Below, in pieces: positions 55,857 through 63,798 of a stretch of DNA of 64,000 nucleotides (position 1 is the first letter of the stretch; the number at the start of each line of letters is the position of its first letter). Origin of the DNA: Gottfriedia endophytica. Lineage in GTDB: Bacteria > Bacillota > Bacilli > Bacillales > Bacillaceae_G. A program made the translations under genes and the position numbers. Location: positions 1 to 64,000 of the forward strand of contig NZ_JAGIYQ010000017.1 of the NCBI RefSeq assembly GCF_017814275.1, read 5' to 3'. Under the pieces are notes generated by a model. It was not told where the DNA came from, made no database searches, and saw nothing but the letters and a program-made list of their open reading frames with translations.

Positions 55857-56618
55857 ATGATACCATCATTATTTTTAGCACATGGATCTCCAATGATCGC
55901 AATCCAAAACAATGAATATACAAAAGCACTAAAAGAAATAGGCGAAAATATTAAACCAAAGGCAATCGTTATATTTTCTGCTCATTTTGAAGAATATACA
56001 ACAACAATTGGATACACAGATTCAGTATATGAAACTATTTATGATTTTGGTGGATTTCCAAAAGAACTTTACGAGATAACTTATCCTGCAAAAGGGTCAA
56101 AAGAGATTGCAGAGATGGTAAGCGAACGTTTAAAAGCAAATAACATTCCTACAAACTTTAATACTTCTAGAGGATTGGACCATGGTTCATGGACTTTACT
56201 GAAACATATGTATCCTGATGCAAGTATTCCTGTGGTTCAAGTTTCAGTTAATCCAACTTTACCAGCTAAAGAGCAGTATGAAATTGGTAAAGCACTAAGA
56301 GGCTTAGGTGAGGAAGATATTTTAGTAATTGGTAGTGGTGCACTAGTGCATAATTTGCGCATCCTTAAGTGGAATCAAACAACACCAGATGAGTGGGCAG
56401 TTGAATTCGATGAATGGGTAATAGAAAAAGTTCAAAATCAGGATTTAGATGCGTTATTTAATTGGGATAATGAAGCACCACATGCTAGATTAGCTGTACC
56501 TAGAGAAGAACATTTTGTACCTTTATTTATTGCAATGGGTAGCGGACAATTGGAACCAAAGTGGATCTACCGAGGGTATGAGCTTGGGAATTTAAGTTAT
56601 TTAAGTTTTGCTTTTTAA
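55857..56618 (+). CDS. LigB-family extradiol dioxygenase (4,5-DOPA dioxygenase type, YgiD-like)
   Basis: 253 residues, class III ring-cleaving dioxygenase fold. The metal ligands are suggested by LAHGSPM (His9), FSAHFEE, the DHGSWTLL motif and REEHFVPLF near the end. It should open a catechol-type ring such as DOPA using non-heme Fe(II) or Zn, though bacterial YgiD members have unclear physiological substrates. Ribosome site AGGAGG. Monocistronic, with its own terminator. Confidence 0.88.
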   Translation: MIPSLFLAHGSPMIAIQNNEYTKALKEIGENIKPKAIVIFSAHFEEYTTTIGYTDSVYETIYDFGGFPKELYEITYPAKGSKEIAEMVSERLKANNIPTNFNTSRGLDHGSWTLLKHMYPDASIPVVQVSVNPTLPAKEQYEIGKALRGLGEEDILVIGSGALVHNLRILKWNQTTPDEWAVEFDEWVIEKVQNQDLDALFNWDNEAPHARLAVPREEHFVPLFIAMGSGQLEPKWIYRGYELGNLSYLSFAF

Positions 56619-56630
56619 TTGATAAAAATA

Positions 56631-56678
56631 AAAAAAGATGAACATTCATTTAAAGATATGGATGTTCATCTTTTTTTC
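56631..56678 (+). terminator. Terminator after the dioxygenase gene
   Basis: 15-bp stem AAAAAAGATGAACAT/ATGTTCATCTTTTTT. Confidence 0.9.
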
Positions 56679-56883
56679 TCTCTGAAAATTCTTCTTTAAA
56701 AAAGACTTTCAATGGAGATTCATCCATGAAATTCCTCTGTAAAACCATTCATTTTTTTAGATTATATGACCACTTCATAAAATTTCTATAAACTCATAAT
56801 CTTTATTCATATTGTATTGATTTTATACGTAGGATTAAAAGTAGTTCACTTTTATAAAATTTTGTTTTGTAACGGAGGGGAAA

Positions 56884-57510
56884 ATGATGCGGATCAAAGG
56901 TAATTATGTTGAACGGCATCTAGTTAAATACATCAATGAAGATTTCACTTTAAAAGAAGCATATGATTTTCTAATTAAAACTGGGTATAGATGTATTCCT
57001 GTTTTAGATAAAAAAGAGGAAAAATATATAGGGAATATTTATAAAGTGCATATTTTGGAATATGAGAAACAAAACACTTTAAATGAGAAAGTATCTAAAT
57101 TAGTAACAGATACAGACGTCTCAATTTATGAAAACTCATCTTTTTTTGAATTGTTTTTTTCGATTAAAAAATTCCCTTATATTGCTGTACTAAATGATGA
57201 AAAAAGATTCTTAGGTATTTTAACTCATGCAAAAGTATTAGAATTATTGCAAGACTCATGGGGATTAAGTAAAGGCGGTTTTGCGCTTACTTTAGCAACT
57301 AGCGATTATGTAGGAACACTTGCTAGGATCTCTAAAATTGTAAATAAATACACAACGATTCAAAGTTTAATTACATTGGACAATGAACATCTTTTTGTTC
57401 GAAGAGTTGTTGTAACTTTACCTAAAGATGTTTCAGAGGAAAAATTAGAACTCGTTTCATCAGATTTAGAAAATCACGGCTTACGGGTAATTCATATTGA
57501 GAGTTTGTAA
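56884..57510 (+). CDS. cbpA: CBS-ACT domain protein, CbpA-type cyclic-di-AMP receptor
   Basis: 208 residues. Two CBS motifs (about 5-60, ALKEAYDFL-like helix with GYRCIPVLD; about 68-125, KFPYIAVLNDEKRFLGILTHAKVLELL) are followed by an ACT-like domain (about 133-208, KGGFALTLATSDYVGTLARISKIV). This CBS-CBS-ACT order is that of CbpA from Listeria, a cytosolic c-di-AMP-binding protein. Ligand binding here is inferred from domain order. ATG 56884 or 56887 after GGAGGGG. Monocistronic. Confidence 0.75.
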   Translation: MMRIKGNYVERHLVKYINEDFTLKEAYDFLIKTGYRCIPVLDKKEEKYIGNIYKVHILEYEKQNTLNEKVSKLVTDTDVSIYENSSFFELFFSIKKFPYIAVLNDEKRFLGILTHAKVLELLQDSWGLSKGGFALTLATSDYVGTLARISKIVNKYTTIQSLITLDNEHLFVRRVVVTLPKDVSEEKLELVSSDLENHGLRVIHIESL

Positions 57511-57544
57511 GTTGTTTTTATACAATTTAAGTTAATTTAAAACT

Positions 57545-57620
57545 GACTCGTTTTGAAAGATAGGACTACTCTTGAAAAAAGGGTTTCAAGCCTATCATTA
57601 CAAAGTGAGTCTATTTTTTT
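57545..57620 (+). terminator. Long terminator hairpin after cbpA
   Basis: GACTCGTTTTG pairs with CAAAGTGAGTC; GATAGG with CCTATC and CTTGAA with TTTCAAG stack inside, then T7. Its 60-nt length is unusual for a simple terminator. Confidence 0.8.
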
Positions 57621-57741
57621 GTCTAAAATTTGACTTTCCAAAAGGATTATTGTTCAATAAATAGAATAACTTATGAGAATTAACTGAAAAATGGTTTTGT
57701 TAATTAAGTTTTATCATAAGAAATTAGAGGTGATGAAATAG

Positions 57742-58218
57742 ATGAGCGAACTGAAACCAAGTGCTCAGAGAGTACAAGATGAGTTATTAAAAAAAGGGTA
57801 TGAAAATAAAGTAATCGAAATCTCAACAAGTGCTCGTACGGCTCAAGAAGCTGCGGATGCACTTAATTGTGAAGTGGCCCAAATTGCAAAATCAATTATT
57901 TTTAAAGGAATGTATTCGAATCAACCGATTTTAGTCATTACAAGTGGATCAAACCGAGTTAATGAATCTAAGGTAGAGCAGTATGTTAATGAACCTCTAG
58001 GGAAAGCATCACCTGAATTTGTAAAAGAACATACTGGATTTGTGATTGGTGGTGTGTCTCCAATAGCTCATACTTCTAAATCAAAAATTTTTATTGATGA
58101 AGATTTATATCTATTTATTGAAATATGGGCTGCAGCTGGTCATCCAAAAGCTCTATTTAAATTAACTCCTACTGAATTAAAAGAACTAACGAATGGTGAA
58201 ATAATAAATGTTAAATAA
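57742..58218 (+). CDS. YbaK/EbsC-family aminoacyl-tRNA deacylase
   Basis: 158 residues, the size of YbaK/ProX proteins. Family landmarks are STSARTAQEAADALNCEVAQIAKSIIFKG (with the catalytic-site Lys of KSIIFK), GKASPEFVKEHTGFVIGGVSPIAH and IWAAAGHPKALFKLTPTEL. Such proteins hydrolyse mischarged tRNA, for instance Cys- or Ala-tRNA-Pro. Which tRNA is edited here is not visible. Ribosome site AGAGGTGAT. Stand-alone gene. Confidence 0.88.
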   Translation: MSELKPSAQRVQDELLKKGYENKVIEISTSARTAQEAADALNCEVAQIAKSIIFKGMYSNQPILVITSGSNRVNESKVEQYVNEPLGKASPEFVKEHTGFVIGGVSPIAHTSKSKIFIDEDLYLFIEIWAAAGHPKALFKLTPTELKELTNGEIINVK

Positions 58219-58346
58219 ATATACATAAAAGGGATGTTTTCACGAATTTAATGTGTATTCATCTCTTTTTTTCTATTAAAAAGCAGTTTTAGAACCTGAA
58301 TTTATTTCTATTCATCCTTGCCCAATGAACAATTTGAAAAAGTAAA

Positions 58347-58374
58347 TTTGCATTATAAAAGAATATAGTATAAT
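58347..58374 (+). promoter_or_regulatory. Probable sigma-A promoter of recQ
   Basis: TTTGCA, 16-bp spacer and TATAAT (58369-58374), about 45 bp ahead of the recQ start. Confidence 0.45.
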
Positions 58375-58418
58375 AGGATTATCATTTAGTAGATTTTCAA
58401 TCTAAAAGGAGTTTTCAA

Positions 58419-60560
58419 ATGCTTACAAAAGCAAAACAAAATTTACTACATTATTATGGTTATGAAAGTTTTCGGAATGGACAAGAACAAATTATATCTC
58501 GAGTATTAAGTGGAAAAGATACAATAGGGATTATGCCAACTGGTGGAGGTAAATCGATTTGTTATCAAATTCCTGCTACGCTTCTCCCTGGAATTACCCT
58601 CGTTATATCTCCGTTAATTTCTTTAATGAAGGATCAAGTGGATGCATTAGATCAAGTTGGAATACCTTCAACGTTTATCAATAGCTCATTATCCTCTAGT
58701 GAATATAATGGAAGATTAAGAGAATTACAGAATGGTGATTATAAAATTTTGTATATTGCTCCTGAAAGACTAGAATCACCTGACTTTGTTTATCAATTAT
58801 CTTCTATACCAATTTCAATGGTTGCGATTGATGAAGCACATTGTATCTCGCAGTGGGGGCATGATTTTAGACCAAGCTATTTGCGTATCCCTAATTTAAT
58901 CGAGCAACTCCCAAATAAACCTACAGTTATAGCGTTGACTGCTACAGCAACTCCTCAAGTTAAAAAGGACATTTGTCATTTATTACAGATTGATGAATCA
59001 ACTGCAATTGTAACTGGCTTTGAAAGGGAAAATTTATCGTTTAAAGTGATAAAAGGGCAGAATCGTTTAGATTTTATAAAGAAATATGTTCGTCAAAATC
59101 GGAATGAATCAGGAATTATCTATGCAGCAACTCGTAAAGAAGTCGAACATGTTTATGAAGTATTGCAAAAAGAAGGAATTTCGGTTGGTAGATATCATGC
59201 AGGATTAAGTGATAAAGAGCGAACAAACCAACAAGATTTATTTCTAAATGATGAATTAACTGTGATTGTTGCGACAAATGCGTTCGGTATGGGGATTGAT
59301 AAATCCAATGTTCGGTACGTGATTCATTATCAAATGCCCAAAAATATGGAAAGTTATTATCAAGAAGCAGGACGTGCTGGTCGTGATGGATTAGAAAGTG
59401 AATGTATTTTACTTTATAGTGCACAAGACGTACAAATTCAGCGTTTTTTAATCGAACAATCAACTGAGAATATTGATCGTCAAAAGCAAGAACTTCAAAA
59501 ATTACTTTCGATGAAAGATTTCTGTTATTATGAAGGTTGTTTACAGTCATTTATCCTTCGATACTTTGGTGATGAAAATCCTAAATCTTGCGAGAAATGT
59601 AGTAATTGCTTAGATGATCGATCATCAATAGATGTAACAACTGATTGCCAAATTGTCCTTTCTTGTATTATCCGAATGGGAGAACGGTTTGGAAAAACTA
59701 TGGTAGCTTCAGTTTTGACTGGCTCAAAAAATCAGAAGGTATTGGATTTCCGATTTAATCAATTATCTACCTACGGTCTTCTAAAAGATAAATCGGCTAA
59801 GGACGTAACGGATTTTATAGATTTTCTAATTTCCGAGCAAGTGATTGGAATGACTGATGGAAAATTCCCGTTATTATATGTAACAACTTCTGGGAAAGAA
59901 GTATTACTAAATCAGCGGAAAGTTATGAGAAAAGAACAAATGACCGTAAAAGTACTAACAGTCAATGATGAATTATTTGAATCACTTCGAACCATAAGAA
60001 AAGAACTTGCAACTCAAGAAAAAGTACCACCATTTGTAATTTTCTCTGATCAAACACTTCGAGATGTTTGTAGTAAACTTCCAATAACGGAAGAAGATTT
60101 ATTAAATGTCAAAGGAATTGGTCTTCAAAAGCAACAGAGGTACGGTAAATATTTAATAGAGGCTGTTAGAAAATACAATGAAGAAAACCAACAAGGTGAA
60201 ATGAATCTTACTGAAACTACTAAAGTAAGAAGTAAATCTAGTAAGAGAGATGATACACCTTCCTACGTAGTAACATATGAATTATATCAACAAGGCATGA
60301 CTTTAAAAGAAATAGCAAAAGAGAGAGAATTTTCACAAATGACAATTGAGAACCATATTCTTCAAAGTGCTGAAGCAGGTATGGAAATTGAGTGGGGAAA
60401 AATTGTATCACCCTCACATGAAGAACTTATTTTGGAGGTAATCGATGAAGTAGGGATTGAAAAATTAAAACCTATTAAAGAGAAATTACCAGATGAAATT
60501 ACGTATTTTATGATTAAAACTGTCATTGTAAAAAGTAAAATACTAATGATTCAATTATGA
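58419..60560 (+). CDS. recQ: RecQ-family DNA helicase with C-terminal HTH domain
   Basis: 713 residues, longer than standard RecQ (about 590-610). The helicase core (1-340) has Walker A GIMPTGGGKS (Lys45), DEAHCISQWGHDFRPSY (138-154) and VATNAFGMGIDKSNVRYVIHY with QEAGRAGRDG. A zinc-binding region (FCYYEGC ... SCEKCSNC), an RQC winged helix and an HRDC domain (about 510-590, VPPFVIFSDQTLRDVC) follow. The extra end (about 610-713, SYVVTYELYQQGMTLKEIAKEREFSQMTIENHI) resembles the HTH_40 domain found in YpbB. It unwinds DNA 3' to 5' in repair and recombination. Confidence 0.93.
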   Translation: MLTKAKQNLLHYYGYESFRNGQEQIISRVLSGKDTIGIMPTGGGKSICYQIPATLLPGITLVISPLISLMKDQVDALDQVGIPSTFINSSLSSSEYNGRLRELQNGDYKILYIAPERLESPDFVYQLSSIPISMVAIDEAHCISQWGHDFRPSYLRIPNLIEQLPNKPTVIALTATATPQVKKDICHLLQIDESTAIVTGFERENLSFKVIKGQNRLDFIKKYVRQNRNESGIIYAATRKEVEHVYEVLQKEGISVGRYHAGLSDKERTNQQDLFLNDELTVIVATNAFGMGIDKSNVRYVIHYQMPKNMESYYQEAGRAGRDGLESECILLYSAQDVQIQRFLIEQSTENIDRQKQELQKLLSMKDFCYYEGCLQSFILRYFGDENPKSCEKCSNCLDDRSSIDVTTDCQIVLSCIIRMGERFGKTMVASVLTGSKNQKVLDFRFNQLSTYGLLKDKSAKDVTDFIDFLISEQVIGMTDGKFPLLYVTTSGKEVLLNQRKVMRKEQMTVKVLTVNDELFESLRTIRKELATQEKVPPFVIFSDQTLRDVCSKLPITEEDLLNVKGIGLQKQQRYGKYLIEAVRKYNEENQQGEMNLTETTKVRSKSSKRDDTPSYVVTYELYQQGMTLKEIAKEREFSQMTIENHILQSAEAGMEIEWGKIVSPSHEELILEVIDEVGIEKLKPIKEKLPDEITYFMIKTVIVKSKILMIQL

Positions 60561-60579
60561 TAATATCAATAAATTATGA

Positions 60580-60621
60580 AAATCTACCTACTGCAAAACC
60601 GTCAGTTGGTAGATTTTTTTG
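60580..60621 (+). terminator. Terminator after recQ
   Basis: AAATCTACC/GGTAGATTT outer stem with inner ACTG/CAGT, then TTTT. Confidence 0.85.
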
Positions 60622-60748
60622 TTAATGATCATATCACTTGTAAAAGACCTACATAAGAATATTTTTGTTACTTTTTATCTAAAAGTAAGAACATATATTC
60701 TCTTTTTGGTAATAAATATGATAAAATATAGTCAGAATAGTTTTTGTA

Positions 60749-60783
60749 GGTGGAACACCTTTCTTTGGGAACGAAGGGAGGTG
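60749..60783 (+). promoter_or_regulatory. Ribosome-site-sequestering hairpin of the small toxin mRNA
   Basis: CACCTTTCTTT (60756-60766) pairs over all 11 positions (three G-U) with GAAGGGAGGTG (60773-60783), loop GGGAAC. The right arm is the ribosome binding site of the toxin. The alternative hairpin AGGTG-GAA-CACCT (60748-60760) would compete and free it. Confidence 0.65.
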
Positions 60784-60788
60784 ATGCG

Positions 60789-60896
60789 ATGTCCGACTAT
60801 GAGATAGTAACGTTAATTTTTCAATGTATAGGCATTACTACTTCAGTAATCTTCGGCTTACTTGGGATCATCATTTCTTTTACAAAAAAAAAATAG
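60789..60896 (+). CDS. Putative holin-like type I toxin (TxpA/BsrG class)
   Basis: 35 residues: MSDYEIVTLIF, then one hydrophobic helix (about 7-31) and a basic end FTKKK. This is the pattern of the small holin-like membrane toxins of type I modules in Bacillus (TxpA, BsrG, YonT). The ribosome site GGGAGGTGA is very strong but lies in a hairpin. An antisense RNA gene is convergent at the 3' end. The peptide should insert in the membrane and harm it if overmade. No database comparison could be made. A frame reading through this region on the same strand (from 60619) is a shadow. Confidence 0.75.
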   Translation: MSDYEIVTLIFQCIGITTSVIFGLLGIIISFTKKK

Positions 60897-61023
60897 CCAC
60901 CTAATATTCTCTGCTGGGAGATAGCGGCTATTTTAGACCTATTTAATCGAGGAAAGCTGCCTTGCAGACAACTATTCGGAGGAGATGTGTTAACGGCACA
61001 TCTCTTTTTAGTATTTTCCTATA
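60884..61023 (-). ncRNA. Predicted antisense antitoxin RNA (RatA/SR4-like)
   Basis: A minus-strand promoter at 61030-61058 should start an RNA at about 61023. On the minus strand the hairpin AATAGCC/GGCTATT (60892-60932) is followed by T10, a good terminator, giving an RNA of about 140 nt. It is complementary to the last codons and the 3' untranslated region of the toxin mRNA, the same convergent layout as txpA/ratA and bsrG/SR4. Its 5' end would carry the GAGATGTG/CACATCTC stem-loop. Confidence 0.65.
60982..61009 (+). terminator. Terminator of the toxin mRNA
   Basis: GAGATGTG/CACATCTC, loop TTAACGG, then TTTTT on the plus strand. Confidence 0.8.
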
Positions 61024-61029
61024 CTCAAT

Positions 61030-61058
61030 AGTATAATCCTTTCTCATTATTTTGACAA
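61030..61058 (-). promoter_or_regulatory. Sigma-A promoter of the antitoxin RNA
   Basis: Minus strand: TTGTCA (61058-61053), a 17-bp spacer and TATACT (61035-61030). Near-consensus and facing the toxin gene. Confidence 0.75.
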
Positions 61059-61100
61059 TCTAAGTCGATTGTAGCTGATGAACTTTTAAAATTTAAGGTT

Positions 61101-61874
61101 TCATACAAGGAATTTTTTTTTGAAAAGGTTACGCTTCTCTTTGGAAAACCCTAAAACTTTTTCTATAAAATTGTCTGGAGAGCCATAACGTAATTTCATT
61201 TCGTCAAAAGCTGCCTGTAAATAAGATTCATCAGCTTTTAAAAAGGTAATCAATCCATTATTGAGATTGTTTGGCTTCTGGTTAACTTCTTTAATCAGTT
61301 TATTATTATTAGATGAACGAAATGTATTGGTTAATAGATAATCTTTCATGATGATTTTCTTAGGAACTCCAAGAATTAGTAATATAATAGCTGTTACAAA
61401 TCCAGTACGATCCTTTCCAGCTCTACAATGCCACAAAACTACCGGGTCATCCATTTTAATGATCAAATCTATCATGTTCCTTAATGAATTTTGTGCAGTA
61501 GTAATTGTCACCATTCTTTTATACATGTTAGTAAAGTATAAATGAATATCTCTATTCATACTAAAATTTATCAGCATATTTAGCATATTTCTGTCAAAAA
61601 GGGTCATATCTTCATATATAGGAAAATGAACATCCGTTATACCTTTCATTATTGGGTTTGGCCTTTTTCTTCGTTCCATACTCGTACGTAAATCTATTAT
61701 TAGCTTTAGTCCTTTTTTTTGTAGATATGATTGACCTGCTTCTGATAAATTTGTTAACTGATCTGAACGAAATAACTTACCCCATTTTACTTTTCGACCA
61801 TCAATTGTAGGGTAACCACCTAGATCACGGAGGTTTGTAACTCCATTTAAAGTGATTTTTCTTTTATTATTCAT
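61101..61874 (-). CDS. Tyrosine-protein phosphatase (Y_phosphatase3 type)
   Basis: 257 residues. The P-loop is HCRAGKDRTGF with nucleophile Cys150 and Arg156. The N-terminal block LNGVTNLRDLGGYPTIDGRKVKWGKLFRSDQLTNLSEAG is characteristic of this family, whose members act on phosphotyrosine or phosphoinositides. Asp general acid is probably in the IYEDM segment. No signal peptide, so cytoplasmic. Stand-alone minus-strand gene next to the toxin module. Substrate unknown. Confidence 0.88.
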   Translation of the reverse strand: MNNKRKITLNGVTNLRDLGGYPTIDGRKVKWGKLFRSDQLTNLSEAGQSYLQKKGLKLIIDLRTSMERRKRPNPIMKGITDVHFPIYEDMTLFDRNMLNMLINFSMNRDIHLYFTNMYKRMVTITTAQNSLRNMIDLIIKMDDPVVLWHCRAGKDRTGFVTAIILLILGVPKKIIMKDYLLTNTFRSSNNNKLIKEVNQKPNNLNNGLITFLKADESYLQAAFDEMKLRYGSPDNFIEKVLGFSKEKRNLFKKKFLV

Positions 61875-62208
61875 TTTATCTCCTATATAAAAATTGGTTT
61901 TTTAACTAGGGGTCTTTTCTAAATAAATGTTACATTTGAGATTTGTAACTTTAAAGAACCAGCCGAAAATAGCCTTTAACAATAAACCAATAATTCAAAA
62001 ACAAAATGAAGAGGAATGAGAGACAAATATTCTTTTTTATTTACATAAATTTAACTCACTAAAAGTAAGAAAAGATGCTATGATAAGATTTGAAAAATAA
62101 TAAATATTATTAATAATATAGGTTTACTAGGTTAAAAAAGAAAATTTATCGAGTTTGATGTTGTAAAGACAATAAAAGTTTCTATTACTTAATTTTATGT
62201 GTTACAAC
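61875..62208. other. Gene-free stretch upstream of an orphan terminator
   Basis: About 330 bp with no coding frame. It contains the divergent 5' region of the phosphatase gene and a possible extended -10 (TGCTATGAT at about 62072). A short RNA from there to the terminator at 62210 is possible but weakly supported. Confidence 0.25.
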
Positions 62209-62209
62209 A

Positions 62210-62237
62210 AAAAAAATGTCGTATAGACATTTTTTTT
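62210..62237. terminator. Orphan terminator-like hairpin
   Basis: AAAAAAATGTC/GACATTTTTTT with loop GTATA. Symmetrical, so it could stop either strand; no gene ends near it. Confidence 0.7.
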
Positions 62238-62346
62238 ATATTTTTTTAAAATAATACCATGCTGTGTATTAGGTATACTATTAAGATAAAATTGAACAAA
62301 TTTAGAAACAATAAAAATATGAATAGATCTAAATGGAGAAATAAAG

Positions 62347-63105
62347 ATGGAACAACAAAAACATTATGACATTATGGAAGTTTGTTTACTGGCAGGTAAA
62401 CTATTGTTGCAAAATGGAGCTGAAACATATCGTGTTGAGGATACAATGAGAAGAATGGCTGCTTCGTTTGGTATTGAAGAATCGAACAGTTTTGTTACTC
62501 CAACTGGCATTATCTTCTCTATTGAAACTGACGAACCTATAGAGACAAAATTAATTCGTGTGTCAGAACGTACAACTGATTTACAAAAGGTAACATCAGT
62601 AAATAGAATATCAAGAGAAATAAGCTTCGGAAATTTGTCGCTAAAAGAGGCCTATAACAAATTAAAGGAAGTAGAGAATTCTAAAACTTCATTTTCCTTC
62701 CTAAGTCAGTTCATTGCAGCTTCAATTTCAAGTGGATGTTTTTTGATCATGTATAACGGAAACTGGAATGACTTTATCTCAGCAATGATTGCAGGCGGTG
62801 GAGGTTTCTTAAGCCTTGGTTATTTTCATAGACTAGTACCAATCAAGTTTTTTGCAGAATTCATGGCATCAATTATTATTGGTTTAATTTCAATAGGATT
62901 AGTCCATATTGGTTTAGGCCATGAGATTGATAAAATCATTATTGGTTCTGTTATGCCTTTGGTACCTGGATTACTAATTACAAATGCCGTAAGAGATTTA
63001 ATGGCCGGTCATCTATTATCTGGTCAATCAAAAGGTGCTGAAGCCTTTCTAACTGCATTTGCGATTGGTTCAGGAATTGCGAGTGTCTTAATTATCTTTA
63101 AATAG
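62347..63105 (+). CDS. ThrE-family exporter, large subunit (YjjP-like)
   Basis: 252 residues. The soluble N-terminus (about 1-105; AGKLLLQNGAETYRVEDTMRRMAASFG and TPTGIIFSIETDEPIETKLIRVSERTTDLQKV) is the ThrE domain hallmark. Four or five membrane helices follow, with PLVPGLLITNAVRDLMAGHLLSG. In E. coli the YjjP-YjjB pair exports succinate; in Corynebacterium the fused ThrE exports threonine and serine. The substrate here is open. The partner gene begins 15 bp later. Confidence 0.85.
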   Translation: MEQQKHYDIMEVCLLAGKLLLQNGAETYRVEDTMRRMAASFGIEESNSFVTPTGIIFSIETDEPIETKLIRVSERTTDLQKVTSVNRISREISFGNLSLKEAYNKLKEVENSKTSFSFLSQFIAASISSGCFLIMYNGNWNDFISAMIAGGGGFLSLGYFHRLVPIKFFAEFMASIIIGLISIGLVHIGLGHEIDKIIIGSVMPLVPGLLITNAVRDLMAGHLLSGQSKGAEAFLTAFAIGSGIASVLIIFK

Positions 63106-63120
63106 GGAGTTTTAAACAAT

Positions 63121-63564
63121 ATGGAATTAATTGAACAAATTATTACGAGTTTTATCGCTTCTGGAGCGTTTGGTATGATTTTTAGTGTACCAAAAGAATC
63201 TCTTTTTAAATGCGGTTTTGTAGGAATGGTTGGATGGATTAGCTATTTTATCCTAACAGAAAATGGTGTTGATATCGTCATTGCCACTGGAATTGCATCA
63301 TTTATTGTCGCTGTAATAAGTCAAATATTTGCGAAACTATATAAAACTCCCATTATCATTTTTACGGTTAGTGGTATTATACCGTTAGTACCAGGTGGAA
63401 TGGCTTTTAATGCAATGAAATACTTCGTTGAAAATGATTACAGTAAAGCTATGAGTATTGCTGCAGAAGCATTTATGCTGTCAGGTGCAATTGCAATTGG
63501 AATTGTTTTTTCTGAAGTAGTAAATCAAATTATTCGTAAATCTAAATTGGGAATCGCTAAATAA
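63121..63564 (+). CDS. ThrE-family exporter, small subunit (YjjB-like, ThrE_2)
   Basis: 147 residues with four or five membrane helices. IPLVPGGMAFNAMKYFVENDYSKA is the ThrE_2 signature matching PLVPGLLITNAVRDLM of the larger partner. It supplies the second half of the two-component exporter. It ends before a terminator at 63611. Confidence 0.85.
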   Translation: MELIEQIITSFIASGAFGMIFSVPKESLFKCGFVGMVGWISYFILTENGVDIVIATGIASFIVAVISQIFAKLYKTPIIIFTVSGIIPLVPGGMAFNAMKYFVENDYSKAMSIAAEAFMLSGAIAIGIVFSEVVNQIIRKSKLGIAK

Positions 63565-63610
63565 AATTGAAAATACATTTTGAAGCCTAGGTTAACTAGG
63601 GTTAAGTAAT

Positions 63611-63656
63611 AAGCTACAAAGTTCTTTTATTATTAGGGACATTGTAGCTTTTTTTA
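63611..63656 (+). terminator. Terminator of the ThrE operon
   Basis: AAGCTACAAAGT/ACATTGTAGCTT stem with one mismatch, then TTTTTTT. Confidence 0.9.
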
Positions 63657-63798
63657 TTAGCAATGCAAATAGTAGATTAAAATTGTATTAAAGAGGATTC
63701 TCATCAAATAATGGAGAATTTAAAACTTATCCTTTCGAGATACATACTAACTGATATTCTCAATTCAAGGTGTTAATAGTATAGGTGGTGATTAAATA

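Noticed and set aside
59116-59550. 144-codon minus frame inside recQ
   Set aside because: Shadow of a strongly conserved helicase domain, with no ribosome site or family match.
60619-60807. 62-codon plus-strand frame over the toxin leader
   Set aside because: No ribosome site; it crosses the sequestering hairpin and overlaps the better-supported 35-codon toxin frame.
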